Assembly: GCF_036173125.1 (NCBI RefSeq)
Contig: NZ_CP108054.1
Location: forward strand, 9,431,501 to 9,495,500
Origin: Streptomyces sp. NBC_00286
Lineage (GTDB): Bacteria; Actinomycetota; Actinomycetes; Streptomycetales; Streptomycetaceae
Direction of reading: 5' to 3'
DNA length: 64,000 nt
A program made the position numbers and the translations under genes. The stretch's first letter is position 1; the number at the start of each line of letters is the position of its first letter. This document shows, in pieces, positions 53,605 to 61,623 of this stretch. Below the pieces are notes generated by a model that was given only the letters and a program-made list of their open reading frames with translations, did not search any database and was not told the origin of the DNA.

Positions 53605-54705
53605 CTACGGCAGCTGCTGGAGCACGTCCCACTGCAGCCCGTCGGCCGCGGCGAGGAACACCCGCTGCTTCAGATGGCGGTCCCGGATCTGCACGGTGCC
53701 GCGCGGAGACTCGTACTCGAGGCCCTCGGCGGTGGCCTGGATGCGGTCCATGTCCATGGTGCCCGCGCGGCGCAGCAGTTCGGTGAGCATGCGCACGCCC
53801 TCGTAGCAGGATTCGCCGAGGCTGTTGAGCACCGGCGCCCGGGGCCCGAACCGGCGGAAGTACGCGGCGGCGAAGTCAAGGCCGTACGCCGTCGGCAGGT
53901 CCTCGAAGTAACCGGCCGAAGTCATCAGGCCCCGGGTGTTCTCGGGCCCGGTCGCCAGCAGCACGTTCTCCTCGATCAGCGAGCTGAACCGGATGTGGTC
54001 GCGGTCGAGCCCGGCGGCGGTGAACGCGCGGTTGAAGAGCACGGCGTCGTCACCGATCAGCAGCATCAGGACGGCCTCGCAGTCGCTGGCCGAGACCCTG
54101 GCCAGGACCTGGCCGAAGTCCTTGGTGCCCAGCGGCACGTACATCTCGTCGCAGACCTCGCCGCCGAGTTCGCGCAGATAGCGGTGGGCGGCGCGGGCGG
54201 AGGAACGGGGCCAGACGTAGTCGTCGCCGACGATCGTCCACCGCCGGATGCCGAGTTCGCCGGCGAACCACTGCAAGGCGGGCCGCAGTTGGCGGTTCGG
54301 GGTCTCACCGGTGAGGAATACGCCGGGGGACCGCTCGCCGCCCTCGTACAACGCGGTGTAGACGTACGGCACCCGGCCGTCGATGCGCGGGGCCACGACC
54401 TCCCGGACGGCGGAGATGTGCCAGCCGGCCACCGCGTCGACGACGCCGCCGGAGATCAGCGCGTCGATCTCGGTCGCCACCTGCTCGCGCGGCGCCCCGC
54501 CGTCGACGAGTACGAGCCGCAGCTCCTTGCCCAGCACTCCCGACTCGGCGTTGACCTCCTCGGCCGCGAGCCGGGCGCAGCACTCGCAGGACGGGCCGAA
54601 GATTCCGGCCGGGCCCTGGAGCGGGATCACGAGGGCGACATTCAGCGCGTCCCGGGTCCGGGGGCCTGCCGGAGTGCCGAGCCGGACAGACGCCTTCTCG
54701 ATCAT
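53605..54705 (-). CDS. AmiC/UrtA-like amide-binding protein without signal peptide
   Basis: A 366-residue periplasmic-binding-fold protein. It contains VALVIPLQGPAGIFGPSCEC near residue 27, GVVDAVAGWHISAVREVVAP, RWTIVGDDYVWPRSSARAAH and GESCYEGVRMLTELLRRAG. This is the branched-chain/urea/short-amide binding family (AmiC, UrtA, FmdD). No signal peptide is present, so it is probably a cytosolic amide sensor like AmiC rather than a transporter component. It sits between fmdB and a divergent marR gene. Which partner it regulates is unknown; no AmiR-type antiterminator is seen. Confidence 0.85.
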   Translation of the reverse strand: MIEKASVRLGTPAGPRTRDALNVALVIPLQGPAGIFGPSCECCARLAAEEVNAESGVLGKELRLVLVDGGAPREQVATEIDALISGGVVDAVAGWHISAVREVVAPRIDGRVPYVYTALYEGGERSPGVFLTGETPNRQLRPALQWFAGELGIRRWTIVGDDYVWPRSSARAAHRYLRELGGEVCDEMYVPLGTKDFGQVLARVSASDCEAVLMLLIGDDAVLFNRAFTAAGLDRDHIRFSSLIEENVLLATGPENTRGLMTSAGYFEDLPTAYGLDFAAAYFRRFGPRAPVLNSLGESCYEGVRMLTELLRRAGTMDMDRIQATAEGLEYESPRGTVQIRDRHLKQRVFLAAADGLQWDVLQQLP

Positions 54706-54733
54706 AGGCGCTCACACTAGCGATTGGTTGCTA

Positions 54734-54746
54734 CGAGAATATTTCG
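54734..54746. promoter_or_regulatory. Possible operator in the amiC-like/marR divergent region
   Basis: CGAGAATATTTCG is an imperfect 13-base palindrome in a strikingly AT-richer segment (54720-54780) between the two divergent starts. A MarR-type dimer could bind here, but the symmetry is incomplete. Confidence 0.3.
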
Positions 54747-54864
54747 CGGCGATAAGGAAATGACTGTATCGTGGAATCACTCCATGCGAACCTGCCGGTC
54801 TGCCGTGCGCTGACGACCGGCCACCATGGCGCCGCAACGACACCGACGAAGCTTTGGCAGGGCG

Positions 54865-55308
54865 ATGACGACGACCCCGGCGACAGCCGTATCCGACCTC
54901 GACTTCGCGCGGGCGCTCACGCTCGTGGAGCGGAGCGTCGTATCGAGGCTCGGTGAGGCGCTCAAGGCGGAGGGTGCGACGCTCGAGGAGTGGCGCGTGC
55001 TGTCGTTCCTGGGCGACGGCACCGGCCACGCGATGACGGAGATCGCCGAGTTCGCACTCCTGTCGGCTCCCACCCTGACCAAGGTGGTCGACCGCATGGT
55101 GTCCCTCAACCTCGTCCTGCGCCGGGTGGACGACGCGGACCGGCGACGCGTGCTGGTCTTCGCGTCCGAGCGCGGCAACGAGGCACTCGGACGCTGGACG
55201 GCGGCCGTGGAACAGGAACAGGAGAGCATCGTGACGGCCCTCGGTGGCGAGGAGGCGGCACTGCTGAGGACTCTGCTTCAGCGGGCGTGGCGACGTCTGG
55301 GTTCCTGA
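54865..55308 (+). CDS. MarR-family transcriptional regulator
   Basis: A 147-residue winged-helix regulator. It contains ALTLVERSVVSRLGEALKAE, then TLEEWRVLSFLGDGTGHAMT, LSAPTLTKVVDRMVSLNLVL (recognition helix) and RRVDDADRRRVLVFASERG (wing). The ATG at 54865 with a weak GGCAGGG upstream is preferred to 54826. It is divergent from the AmiC-like gene and so probably controls the formamidase-related genes and itself. Confidence 0.85.
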   Translation: MTTTPATAVSDLDFARALTLVERSVVSRLGEALKAEGATLEEWRVLSFLGDGTGHAMTEIAEFALLSAPTLTKVVDRMVSLNLVLRRVDDADRRRVLVFASERGNEALGRWTAAVEQEQESIVTALGGEEAALLRTLLQRAWRRLGS

Positions 55309-55369
55309 GACGACTGTTGAACTTGCCGCCCTGGCCTGGCTGTTGCGGCTCACGGCGTTGTTGCCCCCC

Positions 55370-55816
55370 GGTTGACGCGGAGGTGTTCTGCGCCGCAGGT
55401 CGTAGTCGGCGGGCCGGACGAACCGGGTGCCCTCGCCGACGAAGGTCGCCAGGGCCGGCGAGTCGGCGCTCATGTCCAGGAGCGGCTCGAGGCCGAAGTT
55501 GGGGCCGGTCGCGTCGATGGTGAGTCCGAAGGCGAGGGCGAGTCCGTCGTAGAAGGCGGCCCATTCGGTTCCGGTGACGATACCGGGCATCCATATCCTG
55601 TGCCCGGCAAGGGCGGCGGCGTGACCGCACGGCTGTCGGCGAACTCGTGGGCCGCTCCGGTGAGGAGTTGGAGCGGCTCATCGAGGACGCGGGTGGTCTC
55701 GATGCCGTCGGGGAGTAGCCGCGCGGCCTTGTGACGGCACGGAAGAACGCGTCGATCGTGCCCGCCCGCACAGCCTCGATGGCCGCGCCGGCGTCGAGGT
55801 GTGAGCCGCACTTGAT
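55370..55816 (-). pseudogene. LysR-family regulator, ligand-domain remnant with two frameshifts
   Basis: Three minus-strand frames together read a LysR effector domain: SHLDAGAAIEAVRAGTIDAF then FRAVT (55816-55730), LLPDGIETTRVLDEPLQLLT then GAAHEFADSRAVT (about 55730-55615), and MPGIVTGTEWAAFYDGLALA then FGLTIDATGPNFGLEPLLDM and TFVGEGTRFVRPADYDL (55590-55385). Each frame stops making sense where the next begins. The helix-turn-helix half is missing. It is an evident decayed gene. Confidence 0.8.
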
Positions 55817-55993
55817 CCGCCGTCACTCGTGCGACGGCCGACTCGGCTCGTCAACTCCCGTGTAGTTGGCGGGCGCTTCATCGTGACAACACCTCTCTGA
55901 GATCACGTGTCAACGCGCATCCAGGTGACTGTTCTGAGCATGTCAGTCATGCCATCATGCGCAACCCCCACCGTGGTCGTTCAGGAGGACGCG

Positions 55994-56761
55994 TTGAAGA
56001 CGAGTTCACGGATCCGCAGGGCAACTCTCATACTCGGCAGCGCCGTTGCGCTGGTCGTCGCCTTCCCGGGCTCTGCTCTCGCGGCACCGCCGCGGTCCTT
56101 GCCCGCCAACGCGGAGGCACTGGAGCAGACGTTCCAGCCGACGTACGACTACGACACGGACGGCTGCTACTCCACGCCGGCCATCGGCCCCGACGGCGCC
56201 ATCAACGGCGGCCTCAACCCGACCGGATCCCTCAACGGCCAATGCCGCGACGCCTCGGACCTGGACAACACCAACGGCTACTCCCGCTACAAGTGCAACA
56301 ACGGCTGGTGCGCCATCATGTACGGCCTGTACTTCGAGAAGGACCAGGCCGTGGCCGGCAGCAGTCTCGGCGGACACCGCCACGACTGGGAGCACGTCGT
56401 CCTGTGGGTGCAGAACAACCAGGCCATGTACGTGTCCACTTCGGCCCACGGCAGCTTCGACGTGTACGGCCGCGACCGGATCCGCTGGGACGGCAACCAC
56501 CCCAAGATCGTGTACCACAAGGACGGCGCCAGCACGCACGCCTTCCGCCCCGCGGGCTCGGGCGACGAGCCGCCGGAGAACCACAAGGGCACCTGGCAGT
56601 ATCCGCCGCTGGTCGGCTGGAACGGCTACCCCGCGGGACTGCGCGACAGGCTGAGCCAGGCCAACTTCGGCAGCGCCAACTTCGGCCTCAAGGACGGCAG
56701 TTTCAACAACCACCTCGCCGCGGCCAAGCCGGCCGGCATCGCCTTCGACCCCCACGCGTGA
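55994..56761 (+). CDS. Secreted NPP1-family (necrosis-inducing-like) protein
   Basis: A 255-residue exported protein. A TTG start after AGGAGGACGCG gives a normal signal peptide (basic SSRIRRATL, then hydrophobic ILGSAVALVVAFPGSALAAP, cleavage near residue 31). The mature domain carries the NPP1/NLP heptapeptide GHRHDWE, in LGGHRHDWEHVVLWVQNN, with metal-site residues, and further family segments ADYDTDGCY-like YDYDTDGCYSTPAIGPDGAI and YCNNGW-like KCNNGWCAIMYGLYFEKD. NLPs permeabilise eudicot membranes; Streptomyces relatives may be saprophytic. The gene is monocistronic. Confidence 0.9.
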   Translation: MKTSSRIRRATLILGSAVALVVAFPGSALAAPPRSLPANAEALEQTFQPTYDYDTDGCYSTPAIGPDGAINGGLNPTGSLNGQCRDASDLDNTNGYSRYKCNNGWCAIMYGLYFEKDQAVAGSSLGGHRHDWEHVVLWVQNNQAMYVSTSAHGSFDVYGRDRIRWDGNHPKIVYHKDGASTHAFRPAGSGDEPPENHKGTWQYPPLVGWNGYPAGLRDRLSQANFGSANFGLKDGSFNNHLAAAKPAGIAFDPHA

Positions 56762-56814
56762 CGTACGAGGCCGGAGGCGCCGCCGCACCTCCAGCGCAGG
56801 TGACGGCTCGTCAG

Positions 56815-57516
56815 TCAGTCCCCGGCCGACTGGGTTTCGGCCGCGGACGGCGCCGCCGGCTCCGGGGCGTCCGGGGCGGTGTAGAAGACAGAGGTGCCCT
56901 GCTTGGTGCGGTGGGCCTGGCTCCTGGCCACGAGTCCTTCGAGCGTGGTGCGTACGACGGTGGTCTTGATGCCACGCTCGGGGTGGGCCTTGCCGAGTGC
57001 GGTGGAAATCTCCGCCGCGGAGCGTGGTTCGGTCTGCTCGCCGAGGTGACGGCGGATGAGTTCAACGAGCGTGGGCTGGGCGGACTTTGAGGCTTCCGTC
57101 TTGGCTATGGGCTGCTCGGCTTTCGGCTCGGTCTTGGGCTTCTTGGCCGCCGCCTTCTTGGCCGTGGTCCCAGCGACCTTAGCGGTAGTGGCCTTCTTCG
57201 ACCCGGCCGGCTTTCCGGTGCCGGACTCGGTCGCGGGCTTCGCCCTCTTCCGCTTGGGAGCGGAGGGGGACGCGGGTGCCGCGGCGTCTTCGGTCGGAGC
57301 GGGCTGAGTGGGCAGAGTGGGGGCGTCCGCGCCGAGCGCCCGCTGCATGTTCAGGAGCACGGTGTGGTCATGCTGCAGGGCGAGCAACTGCTCCTGCAAC
57401 GCGCTGATTTCCGCGCGGATGCGTTCCTGTTCCTTGGTGTTGCGGTCGAGGTCGCCGACCACCTGGGCGAGGTACTGCGACGTCAGTTCAGTGGCTGGGG
57501 TAGAGCTCTCCGTCAT
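56815..57516 (-). CDS. Coiled-coil, Lys/Ala-rich, winged-helix DNA-binding protein
   Basis: A 233-residue protein in three parts. Residues 10-60 form a coiled coil (YLAQVVGDLDRNTKEQERIR, AEISALQEQLLALQHDHTVL). Residues 75-150 are a histone-H1-like linker of Lys, Ala, Thr and Pro (KKAAAKKPKTEPKAEQP). Residues 155-215 are a winged helix (LVELIRRHLGEQTEPRSAAE, TTVVRTTLEGLVARSQAHRT). The ATG is at 57514-57516. A nucleoid-associated or silencing role is suggested by the architecture only; no known Streptomyces family name is certain. Confidence 0.75.
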   Translation of the reverse strand: MTESSTPATELTSQYLAQVVGDLDRNTKEQERIRAEISALQEQLLALQHDHTVLLNMQRALGADAPTLPTQPAPTEDAAAPASPSAPKRKRAKPATESGTGKPAGSKKATTAKVAGTTAKKAAAKKPKTEPKAEQPIAKTEASKSAQPTLVELIRRHLGEQTEPRSAAEISTALGKAHPERGIKTTVVRTTLEGLVARSQAHRTKQGTSVFYTAPDAPEPAAPSAAETQSAGD

Positions 57517-57709
57517 GGTGCTGACCTTCCTCGTTCCTTCGCGAGCCGCACGTGCCGCGGGGCGCACCGGCGTTGTGATGTACGTACGGACGAAGCCGGT
57601 TGTTCCCCTGAAGTTACGTCAGACTCTGTGGACGTACGTCCTTGGTGCCGGTTTCGCTTGGTCCTACGGCCCGATCCGCCGGGACTGGTGCGCAACTTAG
57701 CGTCACAGC

Positions 57710-58339
57710 ATGCGTATCGGAATTCTTGGCACGGGCAATGTGGGCCGGGCACTGGCAGCGGGCTGGTCCGCGGCGGGTCACGAGGTCGTACTCGGGTCGC
57801 GTCGGCCGGAGGAACGCAAGGATCTGGGCTTCGCCGTCGCCGGTCTCGGCGAGGCGGCCACACATGCGGAGGTCGTGGTCAACGCGACCCCGGGAACGGC
57901 ATCGCTGGACGTTCTGACCACGATCGGAGCGGCGGCGCTGGACGGGAAGACACTCGTCGACGTCGGTGTCGGGCTCTCCGACGACTTCACCGAGCTGTCC
58001 CACCCCAACAACAGCCTGAGTGAGCAGATTCAGGCGGCATTCCCGGGGGTGATGGTGGTCAAGACGCTGTGCACCATGGACGCGTCCGCGATGACCGACC
58101 CCGCCGGCCTGGACGGCCCAACCACCGTCTTCCTGTCCGGCAACAGCGCGGCAGCCAAGCGGACCACCGCCACGCTGCTCGAAGACCTCGGCTGGCCGCC
58201 GGCCTCGCAGCTGGACATCGGCGGCATCACAACGGCACGCGGCCAGGAGCACTTCGCCCTGCTCTTCATGGGCATCGCGGGCGGTCTGGGCACCCACACC
58301 TTCAACATCAACGTCGTCAGCCGCGCGTCCGGGGCGTGA
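57710..58339 (+). CDS. NADPH-dependent F420 reductase-family oxidoreductase
   Basis: A 209-residue Rossmann-fold protein beginning MRIGILGTGNVGRALAAGWS, with GHEVVLGSRRPEERK next, where the serine/double-arginine tail is typical of NADPH preference. The catalytic part contains VVVNATPGTASLDVLTTIGA and VKTLCTMDASAMTDPAGLDG. Family members include F420:NADP oxidoreductase and YqeB/NPP-type dehydrogenases, so F420 use is possible but not proven. It is a single-gene unit that ends at a hairpin facing fprA. Confidence 0.82.
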   Translation: MRIGILGTGNVGRALAAGWSAAGHEVVLGSRRPEERKDLGFAVAGLGEAATHAEVVVNATPGTASLDVLTTIGAAALDGKTLVDVGVGLSDDFTELSHPNNSLSEQIQAAFPGVMVVKTLCTMDASAMTDPAGLDGPTTVFLSGNSAAAKRTTATLLEDLGWPPASQLDIGGITTARGQEHFALLFMGIAGGLGTHTFNINVVSRASGA

Positions 58340-58368
58340 CACCACCGCCCCGGCCGCACAGCGAAACG

Positions 58369-58421
58369 CCGCGCGGCCGGACCGTATCCCCTGCTACATA
58401 GGCAAGGGCCCGGCCACGCGG
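58369..58421. terminator. Hairpin between convergent genes
   Basis: CCGCGCGGCCGG (58369-58380) pairs with CCGGCCACGCGG (58410-58421), with a single mismatch and a 29-base loop. It lies in the 90-base gap between the F420-reductase-like gene and fprA, so it can serve both. Confidence 0.45.
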
Positions 58422-58429
58422 CTCGAGTG

Positions 58430-59794
58430 TTACGCGCCGCTCTCCTTGAGCATGTCCTCGCGTTCGACGATCTTCACGCGCTCACGGCCTTCGGGCTCGC
58501 CCAGTGCCTTTTCCGCGGCGTCCAGGCGGTACCAGCCCTCCCACGTCGTGAAGCGGACGTTGCGCTCGGCGAGGAACGCGTCCACGGCCTCCGGAGTGGG
58601 TGAACCGGGCGTGTGCAGGCGGTCGTTCGTGTAGTCGTCCAGGAGGTTGGCGACCGTTTCGTTGGCGTCGCCCTTGGTGTGGCCGATCAGGCCCACGGGG
58701 CCGCGCCGGATCCAGCCCGTGACGTACGTCGACTGCAGGTGCGCGCCGGTGTCCTCGAGCACCCGGCCGCCGCTGTCCGGCACCGTGCCCGACTCGACGT
58801 CCCAGGGCAGCTTGGGCAGTTTGTCGGAGAGGTAACCCACCGCGCGGTAGACCGACGTGACGTCCCAGTCCTTGAACTCGCCGGTGCCCTTGACGTTGCC
58901 GGTGCCGTCGAGAGTGGTGCGCTCGGTGCGCAGGCCGACGACGCTGCCGTCCTCGCCGAGGATCTCGGTCGGCGACTCGAAGAAGTGCAGGAACAGCTTG
59001 TGCGGGCGGTCGCCGACATCGCGGATCGCCCAGTTCTCCAGCGTCTTGGCGACCATGTCGGCCTGCTTGTTGCCGCGCCGGGTCTCGATCGAGCCCTCGT
59101 CGTAGTCGATGTCCTCGGGGTCGACGATGACCTCGATGTTGGGGGAGTGGTCCAGCTCCCGCAGCTCCATCGGGCTGAACTTCGCCTGTGCAGGGCCACG
59201 GCGGCCGAAGACGTGAATTTCCTTGGCCCGGTTGGCCTTCAGGCCCTCGTGGACGTTCGGCGGGATCTCGGTCGGCAGCAGTTCCTCGGCCGTCTTGGCG
59301 AGGATGCGCGCCACGTCGAGCGCCACGTTGCCGACACCGAGTACGGCGACCTTCTCCGCCTCCAGGGGCCAGGTCCGCGGGACGTCCGGGTGACCGTCGT
59401 ACCAGGAGACGAAGTCCGCCGCGCCGTACGAGCCTTCGAGGTGGATGCCGGGTATGTCGAGTGCCCGGTCGGCCGTCGCCCCGGTGGAGAAGACCACGGC
59501 GTCGTAGAAGGTGCGCAGATCGTCCAGGCTGATGTCGGTGGGGTAGTCGACGTTGCCGAAGAGGCGGATCTGCGGCTTGTCGAGCACCTGGTGGAGGGCC
59601 TTGACGATGCCCTTGATGCGGGGGTGGTCGGGGGCCACGCCGTAACGGATCAGGCCGAACGGAGCGGGCATCCGCTCGAAGAGATCGATGGACACGCCGG
59701 GTTCGGCGGCCACTTCGGACTTCAGCAGCGCGTCGGCGGCGTAGATCCCGGCGGGGCCGGCTCCGACAATGGCTACCCGCAGGGGGCGGGGCAT
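58430..59794 (-). CDS. fprA: Ferredoxin-NADP+ reductase (FprA/adrenodoxin-reductase type)
   Basis: A 454-residue flavoprotein. The FAD-binding motif is VAIVGAGPAGIYAADALLKS (residues 7-26), a GLIRYGVAPDHPRIKGI segment is diagnostic of adrenodoxin reductases, and VAVLGVGNVALDVARIL is the NADP site. A second FAD segment is TGWIRRGPVGLIGHTKGDAN. It moves electrons between NADPH and ferredoxins, for example for P450s or Fe-S enzymes. A DtxR/DmdR1-type iron box lies about 55 bases upstream, so it is probably derepressed under iron limitation. Confidence 0.93.
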   Translation of the reverse strand: MPRPLRVAIVGAGPAGIYAADALLKSEVAAEPGVSIDLFERMPAPFGLIRYGVAPDHPRIKGIVKALHQVLDKPQIRLFGNVDYPTDISLDDLRTFYDAVVFSTGATADRALDIPGIHLEGSYGAADFVSWYDGHPDVPRTWPLEAEKVAVLGVGNVALDVARILAKTAEELLPTEIPPNVHEGLKANRAKEIHVFGRRGPAQAKFSPMELRELDHSPNIEVIVDPEDIDYDEGSIETRRGNKQADMVAKTLENWAIRDVGDRPHKLFLHFFESPTEILGEDGSVVGLRTERTTLDGTGNVKGTGEFKDWDVTSVYRAVGYLSDKLPKLPWDVESGTVPDSGGRVLEDTGAHLQSTYVTGWIRRGPVGLIGHTKGDANETVANLLDDYTNDRLHTPGSPTPEAVDAFLAERNVRFTTWEGWYRLDAAEKALGEPEGRERVKIVEREDMLKESGA

Positions 59795-59846
59795 GATCAG
59801 GTTCCCTTCGAGTGGTGAACAGGCAACTCGTCGGCAACCCTAAACT

Positions 59847-59860
59847 AAGGCAAGCCTTAC
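59847..59860. promoter_or_regulatory. Iron box (DmdR1/IdeR/DtxR-type operator) upstream of fprA
   Basis: TAAGGCAAGCCTTA at 59847-59860 is palindromic except for the two central bases. Flanked as ACTAAGGCAAGCCTTACTT, it matches the actinobacterial iron-box consensus TTAGGTTAGSCTAACCTAA in its arms. It lies 53-66 bases upstream of the fprA start codon. Confidence 0.75.
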
Positions 59861-59887
59861 TTGGTACGAGGGTCCGGCCTATGACCT

Positions 59888-59904
59888 CATAAAGCAGCTT
59901 TATG
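59888..59904. promoter_or_regulatory. Perfect 17-base palindrome upstream of fprA
   Basis: CATAAAGC at 59888-59895 and GCTTTATG at 59897-59904 form a perfect inverted repeat with a one-base centre. The one-base spacer makes a hairpin unlikely, so a protein operator is more probable. It lies between the stop of the Gfo/Idh gene and the iron box. Confidence 0.5.
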
Positions 59905-59923
59905 GGATGGCCGGGAATTCCCG

Positions 59924-60808
59924 TCAGTTCCGCTCTGTGAGCTGGGCCTCTGCCGTGGCCAGGATCTCCGTGACCCGCAGGCCGAAGGCGGCGTCGCACG
60001 GATCCGGGCGGCCGGTGCGGACGGCGGCGAGGAGAGCGTCGGCGGCCCGCATGAGAGACGGGACCGCTCCTTCTGTCGGCTCGGGCAGTACGGAGACGCC
60101 TGCCTTGCCTCGCAGTTCGAGCGTGGCCCCGGCTGCAGCGGACGGAGCGGTGAGGCTGAGCGTCAGCGTGCTCGATGCCCCGCTGACGTGCTGAAGGATC
60201 AGGTGCACGGTGTCCTCCGGGCCGTGCGCGGCGGCCGCCACCCGCTCGACGTCGCCGAGAACCGGCAGCAGTACGGACAGGGCATGCGGGCCGACATCCC
60301 AAAGGCCACCCTTCTCCCGTCGCCACGGCGAGTCGGCGAACGGGCTGCCGTCCGTGAACACCGAACCGAGCCACTCCGCGCGCCCCGTGAACCACCCGTC
60401 CAGAGCGGCCTGTTCGGCGATCCAGGCCTGAGTGGTGGACTGGAAACGGGCCGTGAAGAACACGACCGATGCCACGCCGGCCTGCCCGGCCGCCTCGACT
60501 ACCGCCCGCCCTTCCTCGACGCTAGCCGCGAGAGGCTTGTCGAGCAGCAGATGGCAGTTCGCCCGCGCCGCGCGCGCCGCGAGCGGGGCCTGCACGGAGG
60601 GAGGCAGGGCGATCGCGACGGCGTCCACGTCGGCGAGCAGGGTGTCGACTTCCTCGTACGCGCGGGTCCCGTGCCGTTCGGCCAGGGCCTCGGCCGCCTC
60701 CTTGCGGCGGCCCCACACGCCCACGAAGTCCAGTTCGCGGTGCTCGCTCAAGGCGGGGGCGTGGGCCATCTCGGCCCACGGTCCTGTACCGAGCAGTCCG
60801 ATGCGCAT
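59924..60808 (-). CDS. Gfo/Idh/MocA-family oxidoreductase
   Basis: A 294-residue NAD(P)-dependent dehydrogenase. The Rossmann motif is MRIGLLGTGPWAEMAHAPAL, and the family EKP motif appears as LLLDKPLAAS with Asp replacing Glu. The catalytic-domain segment is GGLWDVGPHALSVLLPVLGD. Substrates of the family are sugars and cyclitols; none can be named here. It is divergent from a TetR gene with an operator between them, so it is a likely regulated target. Confidence 0.85.
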   Translation of the reverse strand: MRIGLLGTGPWAEMAHAPALSEHRELDFVGVWGRRKEAAEALAERHGTRAYEEVDTLLADVDAVAIALPPSVQAPLAARAARANCHLLLDKPLAASVEEGRAVVEAAGQAGVASVVFFTARFQSTTQAWIAEQAALDGWFTGRAEWLGSVFTDGSPFADSPWRREKGGLWDVGPHALSVLLPVLGDVERVAAAAHGPEDTVHLILQHVSGASSTLTLSLTAPSAAAGATLELRGKAGVSVLPEPTEGAVPSLMRAADALLAAVRTGRPDPCDAAFGLRVTEILATAEAQLTERN

Positions 60809-60915
60809 GCCGCCGCCTCTCCTTGTGGGGATGTCATGGGGCGGCCGACGCCGTGGTCGTCCGGCCGCCTGCTGAGCCTTTCACGCGAGCGGGCTCCCGC
60901 GGCAGTTACGTAATT

Positions 60916-60934
60916 TGCCTAAAGGTATTAGGCA
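60916..60934. promoter_or_regulatory. TetR-type operator between the oxidoreductase and tetR genes
   Basis: TGCCTAA (60916-60922) and TTAGGCA (60928-60934) form a perfect inverted repeat separated by five bases, centred in the divergent intergenic region about 40 bases before the TetR start. A TTACGTAA palindrome lies just beside it (60906-60913). The position and symmetry suit autoregulation and control of the oxidoreductase. Confidence 0.6.
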
Positions 60935-60971
60935 GTCGCATGATTGTTTATGCGGAATGGGAGGTAGAGGC

Positions 60972-61541
60972 ATGACACGCGTAGGGCTGACGGCGGAACG
61001 CCTGACCCGGGCGGGAGCCGAACTGGCCGACGAGGTCGGCTTCGAGCAGGTGACCGTCTCGGCGCTCGCCAGGCGGTTCGACGTCAAGGTCGCGAGCCTG
61101 TATTCGCATCTGAAGAACTCCCATGACCTCAAGACCAGGATCGCCCTGCTCGCTCTGGAAGAACTCGCCGACCGGGCCGCCGACGCCCTGGCAGGCCGGG
61201 CAGGCAAGGACGCCCTGACGGCCTTCGCGAACGTCTACCGCGACTACGCCCGGGAGCACCCCGGCCGTTACGCCGCGGCCCAGTTCAGGCTCGACCCCGA
61301 GGCGGCCGCCGCCAGCGCCGGCGGCAGACACTCACAGATGACGCGGGCCATCCTGCGCGGCTACGACCTGGCCGAACCGGACCAGACCCACGCGGTCCGG
61401 ATGCTGGGCAGCGTCTTCCACGGCTACGTCAGCCTGGAGTTGGCCGGCGGCTTCAGTCACAGCGCCCCCGACTCGCAGGTGTCCTGGTCGCGGATCCTGG
61501 ACGCCCTCGACGTGCTGTTGCGGAACTGGCCCGCACCCTGA
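60972..61541 (+). CDS. TetR-family transcriptional regulator
   Basis: A 189-residue TetR protein. The helix-turn-helix is LADEVGFEQVTVSALARRFD followed by VKVASLYSHLKNSHDLKTRI (residues about 15-60). The C-terminal domain has the WHG-type pattern, with AQFRLDP, a helical core and MLGSVFHGYVSLELAGGFSH. The ATG at 60972 follows GGGAGGTAGAGG and is preferred over an upstream GTG at 60915. It is divergent from the Gfo/Idh gene and followed by an SGNH hydrolase gene on the same strand. Confidence 0.88.
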   Translation: MTRVGLTAERLTRAGAELADEVGFEQVTVSALARRFDVKVASLYSHLKNSHDLKTRIALLALEELADRAADALAGRAGKDALTAFANVYRDYAREHPGRYAAAQFRLDPEAAAASAGGRHSQMTRAILRGYDLAEPDQTHAVRMLGSVFHGYVSLELAGGFSHSAPDSQVSWSRILDALDVLLRNWPAP

Positions 61542-61623
61542 GGCACCGGACGAAGACCGTGCGCCACGCGGCACATCCGAGCAACCCGAGCAATCCCACC
61601 ATGCCGATCAACAGGCGGAGGCC

